A stretch of DNA of 64,000 nucleotides from Paragorgia papillata (lineage: Eukaryota > Cnidaria > Anthozoa > Scleralcyonacea > Coralliidae). Shown in pieces: positions 12,301-27,300 of the stretch (position 1 is the stretch's first letter; the number at the start of each line of letters is the position of its first letter). The position numbers and the translations under genes were made by a program. The notes under the pieces were generated by a model that saw only the letters and a list, made by a program, of their open reading frames with translations, was not told the DNA's origin and searched no databases. The stretch covers positions 5,548,001 through 5,612,000 of the forward strand of contig JAWNZC010000322.1 in NCBI GenBank assembly GCA_035771165.1. The letters run 5' to 3'.

Positions 12301-15300
12301 TTCCAATTGCAAAACGGTTAGAAATTGTATGCTCTAACATTAATACGGCTGGCGGGTCTCAGTGTCGCGAGACATGTTCTTTTCCTGACATTGTTTACAC
12401 ACGGCTCAATAACAAGACTTGTTTTATTCCGGCGGAGAATCCGGACCACAATCCAGTGATTATATAAGTTGGAGATAACTTCGCTAAATTATTCGCTATC
12501 CATATTAAAGTTGATATTCACGGCAATATAAACATAAACTGTACGACAAAAACGGATTCGAGCGACATTTACAACAGAATCAAGTTGGATCAAAACGCAA
12601 CTTCACGCACCGAAGGAAATCAAAATTTAGAAAAAATATTTACCTTTATTTTCGATTAGCTTTGCGTTGACAACTTCATCTAACACAATGCTTCTCACTC
12701 TAAATAATTCAAAGGTTACTTTGTTGGAATTGTTGGCCATACTCTTCGGTAAAAACAACGTCAACGAAGAAACGACCTGCGGCTGTGATCCTACAGCTTA
12801 ATACTAGGTACGCTCTGCCTCTGCTTTCAGTTTTGAAGCAAAGTGAACATTACAGTGTTCTTGACATCTTTCATAAGGTTGTGAAATCAGGTCAGTATTT
12901 TTCGAGTAACTTTCTTTCAGTTAGCCATTGCAAAATATTGGTCGACGGCAGTTTGTGTTTTGTTTTCTTTTGACATCAACGACATGACCACAACGAAACG
13001 GTACTGTCTCACCCTCTCTCATTAATAATTATTTTACTGCCCAGATTCTGGGCAGTCACATGACCACAACGAACCAGGGTCTTTTGCTCCAGCCACGAGT
13101 TAGGGGGCGCCGAGCAAAGAGGCTGGGTACGAGGTTGCTTCAAACGGTTCACATGGTTTTCTAATGTAGTATTTTCAGTTTGACTCTTTCAAACACCACT
13201 TAGGCAGCATGTGTATTTTTCTATTTGTCAGTTTGCTACCCTTGCTTATCAGTTCAATAGTTCAGCATATCTTACTAGTCATCAAAACTTGCTGCAAGTG
13301 ATCTTTGCTCTATCATCTTAATATTCAGACTGTAATCTTCAGTTTATTACTTTTACTGGTTGTACACATACATGTACTTGGCTTTAGTATCAGATTTTAA
13401 TACATGTATTTTATTTTGTAGTCCAGTGGCTCAAGTGTTAATCTGGATAAAGATTGTAACCCTATATGTATAACATTTGCTCTGTTATTGTAATAGTTAT
13501 TGCTGTTCAATGGTTAGAGAGATTTCAAAAGTGATCACAGGGTTAAGGGTTCAGTTGATTTTTGTTAATACTGTATGCATGTGCATGTATATATTAAAAG
13601 CTTCTATATGTGGAGTTGCATTTCTATAATTTAAAGTACTATGAATATTTCGTTTTTCACCACAATTAAACATTACTTGTCTTCCAAAGAACACTATAGT
13701 AACTGACTTTTTAACTGGTTTTTTTTACCATGAAGGTTGGCTGTGGTTTCCTTCTCAAGATGGCAATCCCAAATTTTGCTGTAGTACTGATCCCATTGCA
13801 ATGCATTTGGTAAGGGCAAAACATAGAGTTTATATTGACAAGAGAATTCTATGATGTGGTTATGAGAAGCCCTGAACATCAAGATGTGTCGTTGAAAGTA
13901 GCTTCAACCAAAACAAGAGAATTAATGATAATGTATTTACGTTTATTTGTCGTCTACATATAATTATTGGATTCAAAAATAATTAAAATGTATATTTGAC
14001 TGAAGTTTAGCCGACGAAAAACAAATTTTAATAAAATGATGTTATTGTTAATGCTATTCGCACATCGAAGTATATCTAATCGAAGTATCGCATTGTTGTG
14101 AATGAAAATTAAAGATTAATTCTTTGAAGAGATTGCTGTGCACGTGTGGCGATAGAATGAGTCAAATACTCGAAGCGCGATGCCGCGATCAAAGCGTTAA
14201 GTATCATAATTTCATTAAACTGTTTAGGTTATAATTACGCCCAGTCGCATACAAATTCTCCAAGCCACTCTTGGCCAAACATGCAAACTGCTTATGAAGA
14301 GCGGGTATAAACTAAAAGTTGCAAACACGTTGTCGTATAATAGTGCGAATCTTTCTTTTTGAAATTTTAATACCGATTTCAAATCCAAGACTGCTCTTTC
14401 AACGTTATTGACATGGCGCGTTCGTGTGCACTAACATCTTTGCTAACTTTGAAATTGTTTCAGAGTCACAGTATTTGCAATAGAATTGCAATCTAGAATC
14501 AATCCGTACTCAAAAGGGATATATTTGTGCTACCACATATATACATATGCCATACCGCGCCAGATAACGTCATGCGGAAGTGCTAAGTTTATCGGCTAGA
14601 TGGCCAATAAGAAGCCGGAGGGATTCCTGCTAATAACGCCATCTTCCACTCCTATGTAAGGGGTCCTAGCAAGATGGCCGCCGCTGCTCACTTCCAGCAT
14701 CAAAATCGTAGCGCGCGAAACAATAGATGCGCTATCCAGTCCTTTTATAGAGATTAGTGATATAAAGCGGTATGAAAGTTATAGCTGCGCGCGCAGCTAA
14801 CTTTCAGGGCACCGCAATTATTTTAATTTTAATTGTTAATGAATGGAGCGAACCAAATCCATAAACGACCCCCATAAATACATGATGTTTAGTCAGACAC
14901 GTATTAAGAATCTAATTACATTCTTATCTTTTCCGCTATCTGGCTCACGTTTTAGTACTCTTGCTCCAACTCAATGAATGTAATCGGTTTCATTCTTGTG
15001 TACATGGTAATCATGTACAAACGATTGCACAGTAAAAACATTTATTTTAATAGTGTACATGTACTTTAATCCTAACGAGTGATTATGAAAAAAATGTAGT
15101 GTTATATTAAAGTCTTATTTACTGGCGCCGAGGGAAACAGTGTGTTTTGTGGACCCGTTGTTTCCAGAGGCGAAGCCGAGGGCAACAACGAGCAGTCAAG
15201 CAGTCGTTATATGTCAAGTGTCAAATGACAACAAAAATGTCGAGTAAAATCTTCAGACATTGTTTTTAATGAAAGAAAATTGGAGAAAACAAAAACAAAC

Positions 15301-18300
15301 TGAACCTGACCATCTACATCCGGTTTTGATATTTCCCCCTATGGGTTACGCGGGAAACATCACGATTTTCGGACCGCCACGCGAGGACCGCTCGCCCACT
15401 TGACACTTGACACTTGATATATAACAATACAAATTGTTAAATTACCAAACAGCACATGTCAAAATACCGTCAGCCAGACTTTATATGTAGCGTGCTATGA
15501 AGTTTGTGAAATGTGAGCTGTCTTCACTTAAGATATGTTGCAAGTGCATGTGTAATAATTATAATATACAGTATAATTATTAAAATCATATTTATAATTG
15601 TAATTCGCTGTTTTTGCGTCTACAGGTAGCGTTTACGCAACCGTATAGTGCTATGTCCATAGGTCGGATGTTTCTATCACTGACTATCGGTTTCGTGAAG
15701 CCACAGTCGCCCAAGCGCGTCACAACCTCGTACCCAGGGTCTTCTCTGTTTTCAAAATGGCGAGAGGAGAAGACCCTGGCAAAGGCTGGTCACGTGATTC
15801 CCAAATACTCCACGATTCTTGGAGTATTTGGTCACGTGGATAATTTGAGCTTCGCCCCTCCTGGGGGGAGCGGTTGATTCGGTTCTTATAAACGTCAAGG
15901 TTGTTGCAAGTCTGGTAACGTTAAATTCGAGCGGTAAATTAGATATATTTCAAAATTTACGACATTTGCTGGATAATTCATATTTGTTGCCGTCAATCGC
16001 CAGAAATGAAGCCGAAGGCGACGAACGATCATAAACTGATAAACAGAAACCCGCTCTGCGGTTACAGGTACTGATACATACACTAAAAATATTCGAATGC
16101 TGTTGATTGTTGGAAGTATATTTACCGTCCAGTATAGCACATTTATGTTTCTTGTCCACACGTTTTGGATTTGTGGAAATTTAATTGTTGTATCCGTCGA
16201 TTTATATTTTATACTCAAACGGCATATTCGAATCTGCTGTCCTCGACTCCTCGTTGACTTTGAGGTTGTACTTTAATACAAATATTCGATCAACAACAAT
16301 TCTTCGATCGACGAACATTTATATAGATCAGCACTGAAGACTTTGACTTTGTATATTTCTAAACTTTTTAAATTAGATTCGGAAAGTCCAGAAACCGAAA
16401 TATTAATAAACACTTCTTGCGTGCATAATAAAGCAAATATGTTGTAGTGTAAACGCTTCTTACTAAAGATGGTCATTAACTGATTTGAACGATTTGGTTA
16501 ATATTCTTGAGTGCCTAAATAGTTCGCTGAATAGTTTTACGTACGCAAGCCAACTATACGCTGTTTATCAGTGACTGTACCGCGCGCCCCGGTACAGTGT
16601 GAGTCACTCGTCAAAATATTCCAAAATTATTGGTGTCACGTGACCAGCCTTTGCCAGGATCTTCTCTCCGCCCCGCCATTTTGAGAAGGCCCTGGGTACG
16701 AGGTTGAGCGCGTCATAGGACAAGCGACCACTGACCTATATATATAACTGGACTGCGGGTGCTGGCGAATAAAACCAGAATAAAATACTAAAGACCAATT
16801 CGGACAGGAAACCGGGCTGACTCGTGTCACGAAATTCTTTCCTCGGGCACAAAAAGAAATTTTAATGAATGTTAGGATTAGTTTACATCTAAACTGCTAA
16901 ACCAATTCTTCTTTGTACATTTAGTTTATGCGAGTTTCAAAAACCACAGTAAGATCCTAATCAATTGCGTGAGCCCATGCAGTTAACCGGGCCAGCCCGG
17001 CTCATGCATGTAAACAGGCCATAGTTTATAATAAATCGTTCCTGTCCGAGGACTTCCCCAGAGGTGAATAAAATCATCTGGCGTTAGCCAGAATAAAATG
17101 ACTAAAGACCAATTCGGACAGGAAAGAGTTAATGCATGCATGCGGTTGGTCATTGTTAATTTCTTGTGGAACGACTCAAGAGGCCTGCTGTATTATTTGT
17201 CTGACCAAATAGGAATATCAGTAGAACGTGATCTCGAGTTTGTGTAAACAAAATATTTCGGTGGCTTTTCCATGTATATTATTTACTGTTTGTTGCTGAG
17301 CGGCCCGGGACGTTTTCATGATAAGAGTCTTATTGTAGTTCTGAACTTATTGTGCCGGCCGGCGTTCTAAATAAACAAGACTGTCAATGCACATATATGG
17401 TCATGGAAATCTACAAACATTTCGTTTTATGAAGTCGTCAGCTCTATAAAGAATCGCTGAAGATCACGAGAAAATCGTAAAGAAGCGAAGCGTACCGGGC
17501 TAGCCCGGTTAACTGGGCTCACGCGATTGATTAGGATCTTACTGTGGTTTTGAAACTCGCATAAACTAAATGTACAAAGAAGAATTGGTTTAGTTTTATA
17601 GATGTAAACTAATCTAAACGTTGATTAAAATCTCTTTTTGTGGCCGAGGAAATAATTTCGTGACACGAATCAGCCCGGTTAGCCAGGCTAGCCCGGCTCA
17701 TGTAAACAGCCCCAATAAGAGTGTCTTTATCAACCTTTTCCAAGTGTTATAATAGCAGTCAGCAGACGCCGAGAAACTCATCAGTTGTCAGGTGTTTTAA
17801 AATCCGGTAAACGACGAGTTCGTCCGTCTATTTTCCCGTCGTTAAAACAAGAAAGCCGGACGACAAACTATATCAGACTGGGACAGTGGAAGACCGTCAA
17901 AACCCGTCAGTCAGAAAGCTTTCATATTTTATAAATATGAAGACTTTATCGAGTTATGAATAATATGGATTCGACTGAATACCGAGCAAAATACAGGCAG
18001 TTTTAAAAACATGTGTCATCAGTCCGGTTCTTAGGTATCGGTCAGCGACCTTCACCCTTAGCAAAAGGACCCATAAATGCCGCCATTTTGAAAACGATTT
18101 TGGGGACACTTTGGCTAACTCAAACGTAATAGGAGCACGCAGTCTAGCCTGGTACCCTGGCCCAATTTCAAAAGAAATATGGGCCAGGTAACCACTAATT
18201 ACATTCTCGCGTCATCAGGGCTAAATCCACTTATGACGATTGCAGTTTTCTTCGTAGCCACTAAAAACGCGCGAAATTTTAACCAATAGGAAAGCAGAAG

Positions 18301-21300
18301 TCGTTAGTGGTTACCTGGCCCATATTCTTTGATTGGGCCAGGGTACCAGGCTACACGCAGTCCAGTTATGTATATAGGTCAGTGCAAGCGACCAGTAAAC
18401 TCGTTCTCAGGCCACCGCGTAACACGCAGCACCTTTAAAGGCCTGTAGACGCATGTACGCTGTGCGTACCTATGTTTAGATTACGTAATAAGCTGATTTT
18501 TAAGAGGTCGTATGGCTAGGTATACTATTATTTACACTGATAGATAAATGATGGTTGAACAACAATTAAACAGTCTTGTGAAAAAATATATTAATACGCT
18601 AGAACTATTTGCAAAATTGCATTGTTGTAGCCATAGATAATACAGAAGACTCAAAGATTGTTTGCTATGGTAATAACTATCAAATATTCAAATAAACACA
18701 GAAATTGTGACATAATTTTGCCATGAATATTATAAATAATTCTATCATTTTGCTCGTACAATTAAGATTTTACACTACGAGTGATTTAAATATTAATCCA
18801 AATTGCTCGTGCAATTTTAGCTCAAGTTTCAAGTATTGGCGTAGTGTAAATCGTTAATTTCATTCGTTATCATATGATCACCTACATATTTATTTTAATT
18901 AACAATTATTCGCGGAAGGCGAGGTGAATATCGGTGAATAATAACCGAGAACGAAGTCGAGGTTATTATTCACCGATATTCACCGAGCCTGAGGCGAATA
19001 ATTGTTTTAGTATAAATACGCATTCTCGTACTTTTAGGAACAACATTTTCTTTGAAATTGTTGATTTCTCGTCTGTGACATTGACGTAATCGACCAGTCG
19101 ATTACGGATTTTGGCAGACATGTTGTTTGCAACTAAACAATGAAAGAAAACCGCAAAAAAATTGTGAATTCAATAACCTGAGGACTAAATTATGTATGAG
19201 TGGGACGATGAGAAATCTGGCAGTGAGTTTTAGGATTCCGAGAAATGTCACACGCTCGAGGTCATACTATTGACAAGGTGGTAATGTAAGATGTGTTGTT
19301 TCAAAATGCCATATAATAAACCTCTTATTAACCTCGTCCGCTTGGTCATTGCGGAAAAATATCAGACCTCGGTCTTTATGTACAGACCTCGCCCTATGGG
19401 CTCGGTCTGTACTGCCAAGACCTCGGTCTGATATTTTTCCGTAATGACCGCGCTCTCGGTTAATAAGAAGTTATTAGTCCGAAGTAGCTCAACCAATCAG
19501 CGCGCGTGATTTTCTATAATCACCTGTGTATTTATACTAAAATAAAATTTGTTAAACTGCGTTGCAGCGCGATTCGCGTTTTCTACTCCATTCCAGAGCT
19601 AGCTATAGTTCGGTGATTTCTGTGGTTTTTGTTGGGTTGGGTTATCTAAACCCAATCAGCGGCCTTAGTATAGGTAGGTGATGACCCGTAAAGCATCGTG
19701 GTTAAATGAACAGTCGCCATATCAGTTTTTGGTAACGTCAATTATTACAATCATTGCGATTATTTTCATGATTTCACAATAATTGTAATTATTGTAATCA
19801 TGGTGATTATGCTAATTATTGTAATCATCGTAGTCGCCATAATCATTATAATTACCAATAGTTAACATAATCACTATATGTCTATACATAGCCACTGGAA
19901 AGGGAGAGGGCTGTGAAACTCCGCTCTGAATCGAAGATCGCTCGCCTGAGCGTCACGTGATCTTGAACCGGCATGGCCAGTGTATTCTTTCATATGGCTT
20001 ACGTTAGATTATACCTTGTTCTTCGTTAAACGGCACGATGTCGGATATGGTGACTTCTAAAAATCCACAAGAAACATGATATTTACAAGTCCAAAGGAAT
20101 ACCCTTGTATTTCGTTAACAAAATTCGGTAGGAATTCGGTTTTTGACGACCTACGAACTTAAGTCAGCGACCGTGCTGTATAGTGTATACTGTAGTCAGT
20201 CATTTTTATGACAAATTTTATATTTTACATTCATTCTGCGTTAATTTTAGATATTAGTTTAGTCGATAATATGATTGTGTGCACAAAGAAATCACCTCAA
20301 AAAGATCGGATTGGTTTTAACAGGACCGTGAGAGTTTTTAAATCGCGCATTTCTCAAATAAGACGAAAACAATATATATGGTGCATGGTCCATCGTTGTG
20401 TAGATGATCGGCGTTCGGTTTCATGATGGACTTTATCGTGACATTAAAATGATCATCCCTTGAACATTACACAATCGTATCAAGCGCTAACTCATGCATG
20501 GCTCACTCAAATAATTCACACTCTGGCATTGTGAGCAAATTAGCCGTAGCGCGAACTATTTTCTCCCCGCCGGACTAATTATTGTAAACAAACATTTATA
20601 AGATTCTCAGCTACAAAAATCTGGGAAAATATTCCCAGTGATTTAAAAACCCTTTCTGTTTCAATGTAAAAAATATTAAGTCACCAAGGTTGATCTGAAT
20701 TTCTTTCTCGTATTATACAATGTCTATTTTGTTACTTCGACACGATCTTAATATTTCATCCTCTGCTGATCCCCAAACTTATTAATATGTAAATATAGGC
20801 AGTGATTTATAAACTCGAAAGCTTTATACTCTCACATATGAATATTCTTTCATATTTATGTATCACTATGTAAACTTTGTATTTTTCATTGTAAGTATTA
20901 AAAATAGTGTGAATAAATTGAAATTATCATAAATCGCCGCATGTCTACAAATTATTAATAAAAGAAAACCAAGGAACAACGCAGTCGAAAAGCATTTGTC
21001 GTCTCCGTGCCAATCGGAGTTTTGCACTTTTGTTGTCAGATGGCAATGTTTCTTATAAACACTTTAGTTATTCTTTAATTATATATACGTGTACGTAAAC
21101 TGATACGCATACGACAATTGCCAGTCCTCACCGTTGTTTATGAAACGCAATACACCAGACATTTAGTGCATTTAATATTCAATGAAGGCAACTCAACTTA
21201 CGACATATAATTTAGCACACCCATTCATATTAAGACAAAATATTAAGACATTTTAGTTTTAGTTGTACTGTTGGCAAAACAGTATTGTATCATTATTTTA

Positions 21301-24300
21301 CCTCGGCTCTCACTATGTTCGGTCCGACCACTGATCGTTTATTCGAATTTACTGCACTTTATTAAATATTCTTTGCAAAGGGAGTTTTCATGAGGGACCA
21401 TCTATGCATATAATGTCCAAATGAAGAGGAATTTATATCGAAACCATCACGGAAGAACTTTCGTTGTAGCATGCACTTGTAGGTACGCGCCTCGCTGCTC
21501 TAATGTAAAATCTTGCTTTTTATTGCTCAATCATGCAGGTTCAACGTCACGTGATCTTGAATTTGGCGAACAATAACATAAATCTCAGTCACGCCACTTT
21601 CACAGCCCTCTCCCTTTCCAGTGGCTATGGTCTATATGATCATTATAAAGTTAATTATCACAATGATCAACATCATTATCATTTTCATCATAATTATTAT
21701 AATTAAATAATTAATCATTGTGATTATCATAATTATCTTAACTATTATTAATTATGAATTGTAATTATTTTATTTAATAAACAAGCTAAGATTATTACTC
21801 TATCAATGTTAGTTTTTTAGAACCTTATAGAATTACTTATAACAAAAATATTTATAGTTTGATCTAGTTTGTAACAAGTCAATTTTGGCTACTCTGGCAA
21901 GTATGATTGTTTTTGCTGGTTGGCTCTTTGGCAGCTTAATATTTGGTTTTCTTTCCGATAAATTTGGTCGCAAAATAGCCTTCCTTTCAGCAGCAGTTAA
22001 TGTGAGTTTGGTTCCTCTCGCTGGCTCGTTTGCAAATTCACTTTGGCTATTCATCGTTATCAGATTCTTTGTTGGAGTTGGAATAGGTGAGATATGTAAA
22101 TCTCAAATCATTATATACCGTAATAATTTATAATAATAATAATAATAGGCATTTTCTAAAGCGCACAAACCACTAATGTCCTAGGCGCTTTACAGTACTA
22201 CAATCAAGATATTACATTAAAAACTATTAAACTAAAAAAATTACATTAAAAACTATTAAGAAATAAGTTAAAAAGATATGTTTTAAGAGATTTCTTAAAA
22301 ACAATTAGCGAAGTACTTTTCCTAAGATCAATTGGTAACTCATTCCATAGCTTTGGTCCTGCAACACAGAATGATCTATCTCCATATGTTTTTAATCTTG
22401 ATTTTGGAATTCGAAGAAGTTCTTGAGTCGTCGATCGAAGCCTGCGTTGTGAAGAATAGTAAGATACCAGTTCCTTCAAATATGTTGGTGAAAGGTCATG
22501 AAGAGCTTTATAAACCAGTAATAGAATTTTGAATTGGGTACGATACTGAACAGGTAGCCAATGCAAGTTAATAAGAACAGGAGTAATATGGGCTGATAGC
22601 TTTGTATTTGTAAGTAGGCGAGCTGCAGTGTTCTGGACACGTTGTAGCTTTTGAAGAATACATTTAGGAGTACCAATTAATAAGGAATTACAATAATCAA
22701 GTTTTGAAAAAATAAAAGCATGAATGATTATTTCCAAACAATTCCTGGATAAATACTTCTTGATTTTCGAGATATTTCTAATGTGAAAATAAGCAGACTT
22801 GCAGATACTACCAATGTGTTCTTCAAGTCTAACATGTTCATCAAAAATAACTCCTAGGTTCCTAACCGATGTAGTAGGTACAATTTTTTCTTCTCCAACG
22901 AAAATACAATTTAGAGGCGGCGATGGATGGTACCGTGAATTAATTAGTATAAGTTCTGTTTTATCACTATTAAGTTTGAGTTTATTCAACATCATCCAGG
23001 ATCTCATATCATGAATACATTCCTCCATACGGATTTTAGATAAATTGAGTTCACCGAGATCTCTAGTTTTAAATGAAATATAAAGTTGTCCATCATCAGC
23101 AAAAAAATGAAAGTTCATATTATGTTTTCTTGCCACATCAGCAAGGGGAGCAGTGTACAACGAATAGAGTAGAGGGCCTAGCACAGACCCCTGAGGAACA
23201 CCTCCTTTAACATCATGCAATGAAGAATAACATCCATCTATATGAACGAACATTTTTCTGGATGAGAGGTATGATGTAAACCAATCCAATACACGGCCCT
23301 TTATACCAAACCGCCTTGACAGCCTTGTCAGCAGCATTGGATGATCTACAGTATCAAAAGCTGCTGAGAGGTCGAGGAGGACTAGAATAACAGAACTACC
23401 ATTATCGAGAGCCTGGAGAGTATCATTTTGAACTCTAAGTAACGCTGTTTCGGTACTGTGAAAATGTTTATAAGCAGATTGAAACTTCTCATGTAGACAA
23501 TTATCTGTTAAATACTCTGTAAGCTGTGCGGCAACGACTTTTTCCATAGATTTAGAAAGAAACTTCAAATTCGATATTGGGCGAAAATTGCAAAATACTT
23601 CATGAGAAACATTGTGCTTTTTTAATAATGGCAATAGCATAGCAATTTTCAGGGAGTTAGGCATTGTTCCATTTTCCAGAGAAAGATTTATTTTGCTAGT
23701 AATGACCGGCAAAATATCTCCAAGGCAATGATTTAACATACCAGCTGGTAGAGGATCTAACTCGCACGACTTGGTAGCAATATATTGAATCAATTGAGAA
23801 ACGTCACCACTACTGACTTTTTTGAAAGTGTGAAATTCCGAAGAGCATGAATCAGCATAAGGTTCAAAATTAACAACGTTATTGGAAAGCTCTTTCTCAA
23901 TTTCACAATGAATTTTGGCAATTTTCTCAATGAAGAAATCAGCAAAAGAGTTAACAAGTGTCGTCGTGTTAGAAGATGGTGGATAGCGAATTTTTTTATC
24001 CTTATGAAACAGTTTACTTACAGTCATAAATAAGGTTTTCTGATTGGATGACCGGTACCCATCCTTTATTAGATCAGTATAGTATTCAGATTTTGAGGAG
24101 TGAATAAGATTATTGACAATACCACATTGCTGTTTATAAAGATTCCAATCAGTATCAAGTCTTGTAGTACGCCATTTTCTTTCCATTTTCTTTCCATTTG
24201 GCAGATTATGAGATAATCTGCCAATTACAACAATTCATTCAATTCCCCGGTGAAGTTGGATACTACAGGGTACATCCTATCTTGCGTGGTATACGCTAAA

Positions 24301-27300
24301 ATCGTATAAGATCTCAATTATCTATGCAAGATAAACAAATTGGTGTATGAATAAATTTTACACATTCTCATGAATAAAATCTCACGGGTTTTTTTTTAGT
24401 TTCCAATTGGAATCGTTCAATTGAGATGCCATATCAACAACTCGTTTATCGTGTTTCATCTAGGGAGTCAAAACACTCGAAAACAAATGCTGTAATATAT
24501 CAATAACGAGTTTGAGTATTTAACTAAGGTCTAAGGGCCATTGTGCCAATGGCACATGCGCCCCCTTAGGATGCCCCTTTCCCGTTGTATAATATTATAT
24601 TTGATATAGTGCAATTCCTATTTCAAAACCCGATTTTGGATTTATAGTCGTTTTACGTTTTAATCAGTATGGTACAGCTAATAGTATACTACGATTAAAT
24701 AATATTTTAGTACGCTTCACGCAGCTGACAGCCTGGCATGAAGTAGTCACCTAATTAATGGTACACACAATGTGAGTTGATTTGTCCATGTATGACGACA
24801 TGTCCTCATGATGTATGCCTTGCATGTTATGGTGTATTCCTATATAAAATGAGTATATTTGAATATTTTGTTTGGTATTTCATATCCTTCAAAACTCTTT
24901 CAACCCCCTCCCTCCCCCCCCCCCCCCCCCCCCCCCCCCCACACACACACCTCAAAATGGAGGAAATGCTATTTCAGAGACTCTAAAATTCAAAATTTTA
25001 AGGGGGAGCATGCCCCCGGACCCCCTTAGGAGTTGGTCGTGCCTTCGGCGCTCCTTGCCCCACACGTAGTAAGTATTGCCTGTTTTGCCTCCTTGTCCAA
25101 TATTCTGAAAGAAACCCTGTCGGCACCCCTCTCCCTAATGGCACCGCCCCTAATACGAAGCCAGTCCGACTCTGGAGCTCACGCTTAGTTACATACAATA
25201 CATAAACTAAGTGAAATATATCCTTCCTTTCAATCAGCTATTGTCTTGTCATGTAATTTTGTGTGTGTCATGGGATATTCGTGAAGCTTAACAGCCACTT
25301 GGGGCCTACGGCACTCGTGGCTGCAAAGTTTCGCTCACAATGTTCAATCCCATATCACACGAGTGGCCTATACAGTGTGTATAAAGAAAACGGAACCCTT
25401 AGAAAATGAATTAGTATTCTTTTCAAACAACCTATTGTAGCTAGTAGTTTGAAATGTACAATACACACTCGTTGCTCTGTGGTAAGTTGAACCATTTTTA
25501 ACCAAACTGATATGAATATATTTAACAGGTTTCTTTGCAGTTATGCTCCTTCATATACGATTAGACGTTATCTTAATTTCCCAGGTGTATAAGACCGTGT
25601 TTTTTACGCATCCGTGGCTTCAGAGAAGTATTTAGGGCTTTCAAACTACTACACTGAATAGGTTGTTTGAAAAGAATACTAATTCATTTTCTAAGGTTCC
25701 ATTTCTTTTATACACACTGTACTTATGCTTATACCTATACTTATGCGTTGTTGGGAGTAATTATTATAAATAAATAACCACGGTACATCAAAGAAAATCG
25801 AGGTGATCATGAACTAAGTATAGATTAGGAACAGGAGTAGTCCAAGGACTGAGGCATTCACTACTCTTTGCTGGCGATCAGATATGATTCAAACCAATCA
25901 TATAGAAAGACTTAGTTTGACTTACTCAACAAGCCACGACGCCAGACCCTATCAAATCAATGCCTTTGATATCGAGGAAAACTGCTCATCTCGTTACCCC
26001 TATGTAGAGCTTCATATATTTTATACCGCCACTATAACTACAAACTGCATAACAGTAGAGTCACCCGGTCGGAAGCCAGATTGAAAACGATAAAACAATC
26101 CGATATTGTCGAGGTAATTGTATATAAAGATAAATAAAAACAACTATTTTAGGCAAGCAGCATAATAAAGAGACATGACGATAATTAATCTTGGGTTGTT
26201 TGTTGTCTTTTTTAAATAAAGGCAATGGAAAGTTACCAAGACTTAATGTTAAACTTATCAATTGCGTAAACGGTTTATACAAGCCTTGTTTTAGACGGCC
26301 AACCAACCTCGATAAAAGTGTCTGAAAAACACCGTTGATGGCATTTTTTGTTACAAGCTGCAGGTAACCATGCCAGATAGTATATATCGGATAGTGTATA
26401 TCTTGAAGGTGAGGGGGGTTACCAGCCGTAATTTTAAATTTATATACTAAAATTTGGGTTTTTTTAAAGGCACACTGGGATGATTGGGATTTCTATGGAG
26501 GGATGCAAACTATACGTAGGTGTTTTATTTTGAAAGACTCGCTTCAGAGCGTTATCCAATCAGCGTGCCTCCAGTTCTGGTTAACCTATTTCGCATAACT
26601 CACAATCATAAACAAACAAGAAATATGGCGTGAATACACCTAAATATAACACTTCGAAGAAAAGCCACAATAACGTAAGCTTGCCAAGAATCAGAAATTT
26701 ATTTGATTTGGTAGATACAGAGAAGTCTCATATTCGTAAATACTTCGTTTTATTTTGGTAATTTGCCGATACCGCCATGTACGTAATGTTAAAGCTGAGC
26801 TTTTGTACTACAGTACATTGTTGCTCGGATATCTTCAGACATTTAACTCACCGGATCAACAGTGCTATCTTGTGATACACGGATGGCAACCGGCCTAGTC
26901 ATCTTGATTAATTAGGTCTAAGCTACATTTCTATGGTGGTTACGTGTTTGTAACAAAAAGTTGGCTGCTTGTTATGGCTGTTCTTCGAAGTGTTATATTT
27001 AGGTAAATTTGCGCCATGTTTTTGTTTGTTTATGATTGTGAGTTATGCGAATTAGAATAATCAGAAGTTCTGCAGGCACGCTGATTGGATAGCATTCTGA
27101 ATTTAGCAAATCCAAATAAAACACAAACGTATATTAGGCAGCACTTTACAGATATCCCATTCATCACATTGTGCTTTTAAAAAGCTACACATTTTAGAAT
27201 ATAAATCAATAATTATGACTGGTAACCCCCCTTGCCTTCAAAATATACACTATCCGATATGATTTATCATGGTTACCTTCTTGTAACAAAAAATGCCATC

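Noticed and set aside
13420..13550. Second tRNA-derived SINE
   Set aside because: An A-box-like string but no convincing B box.
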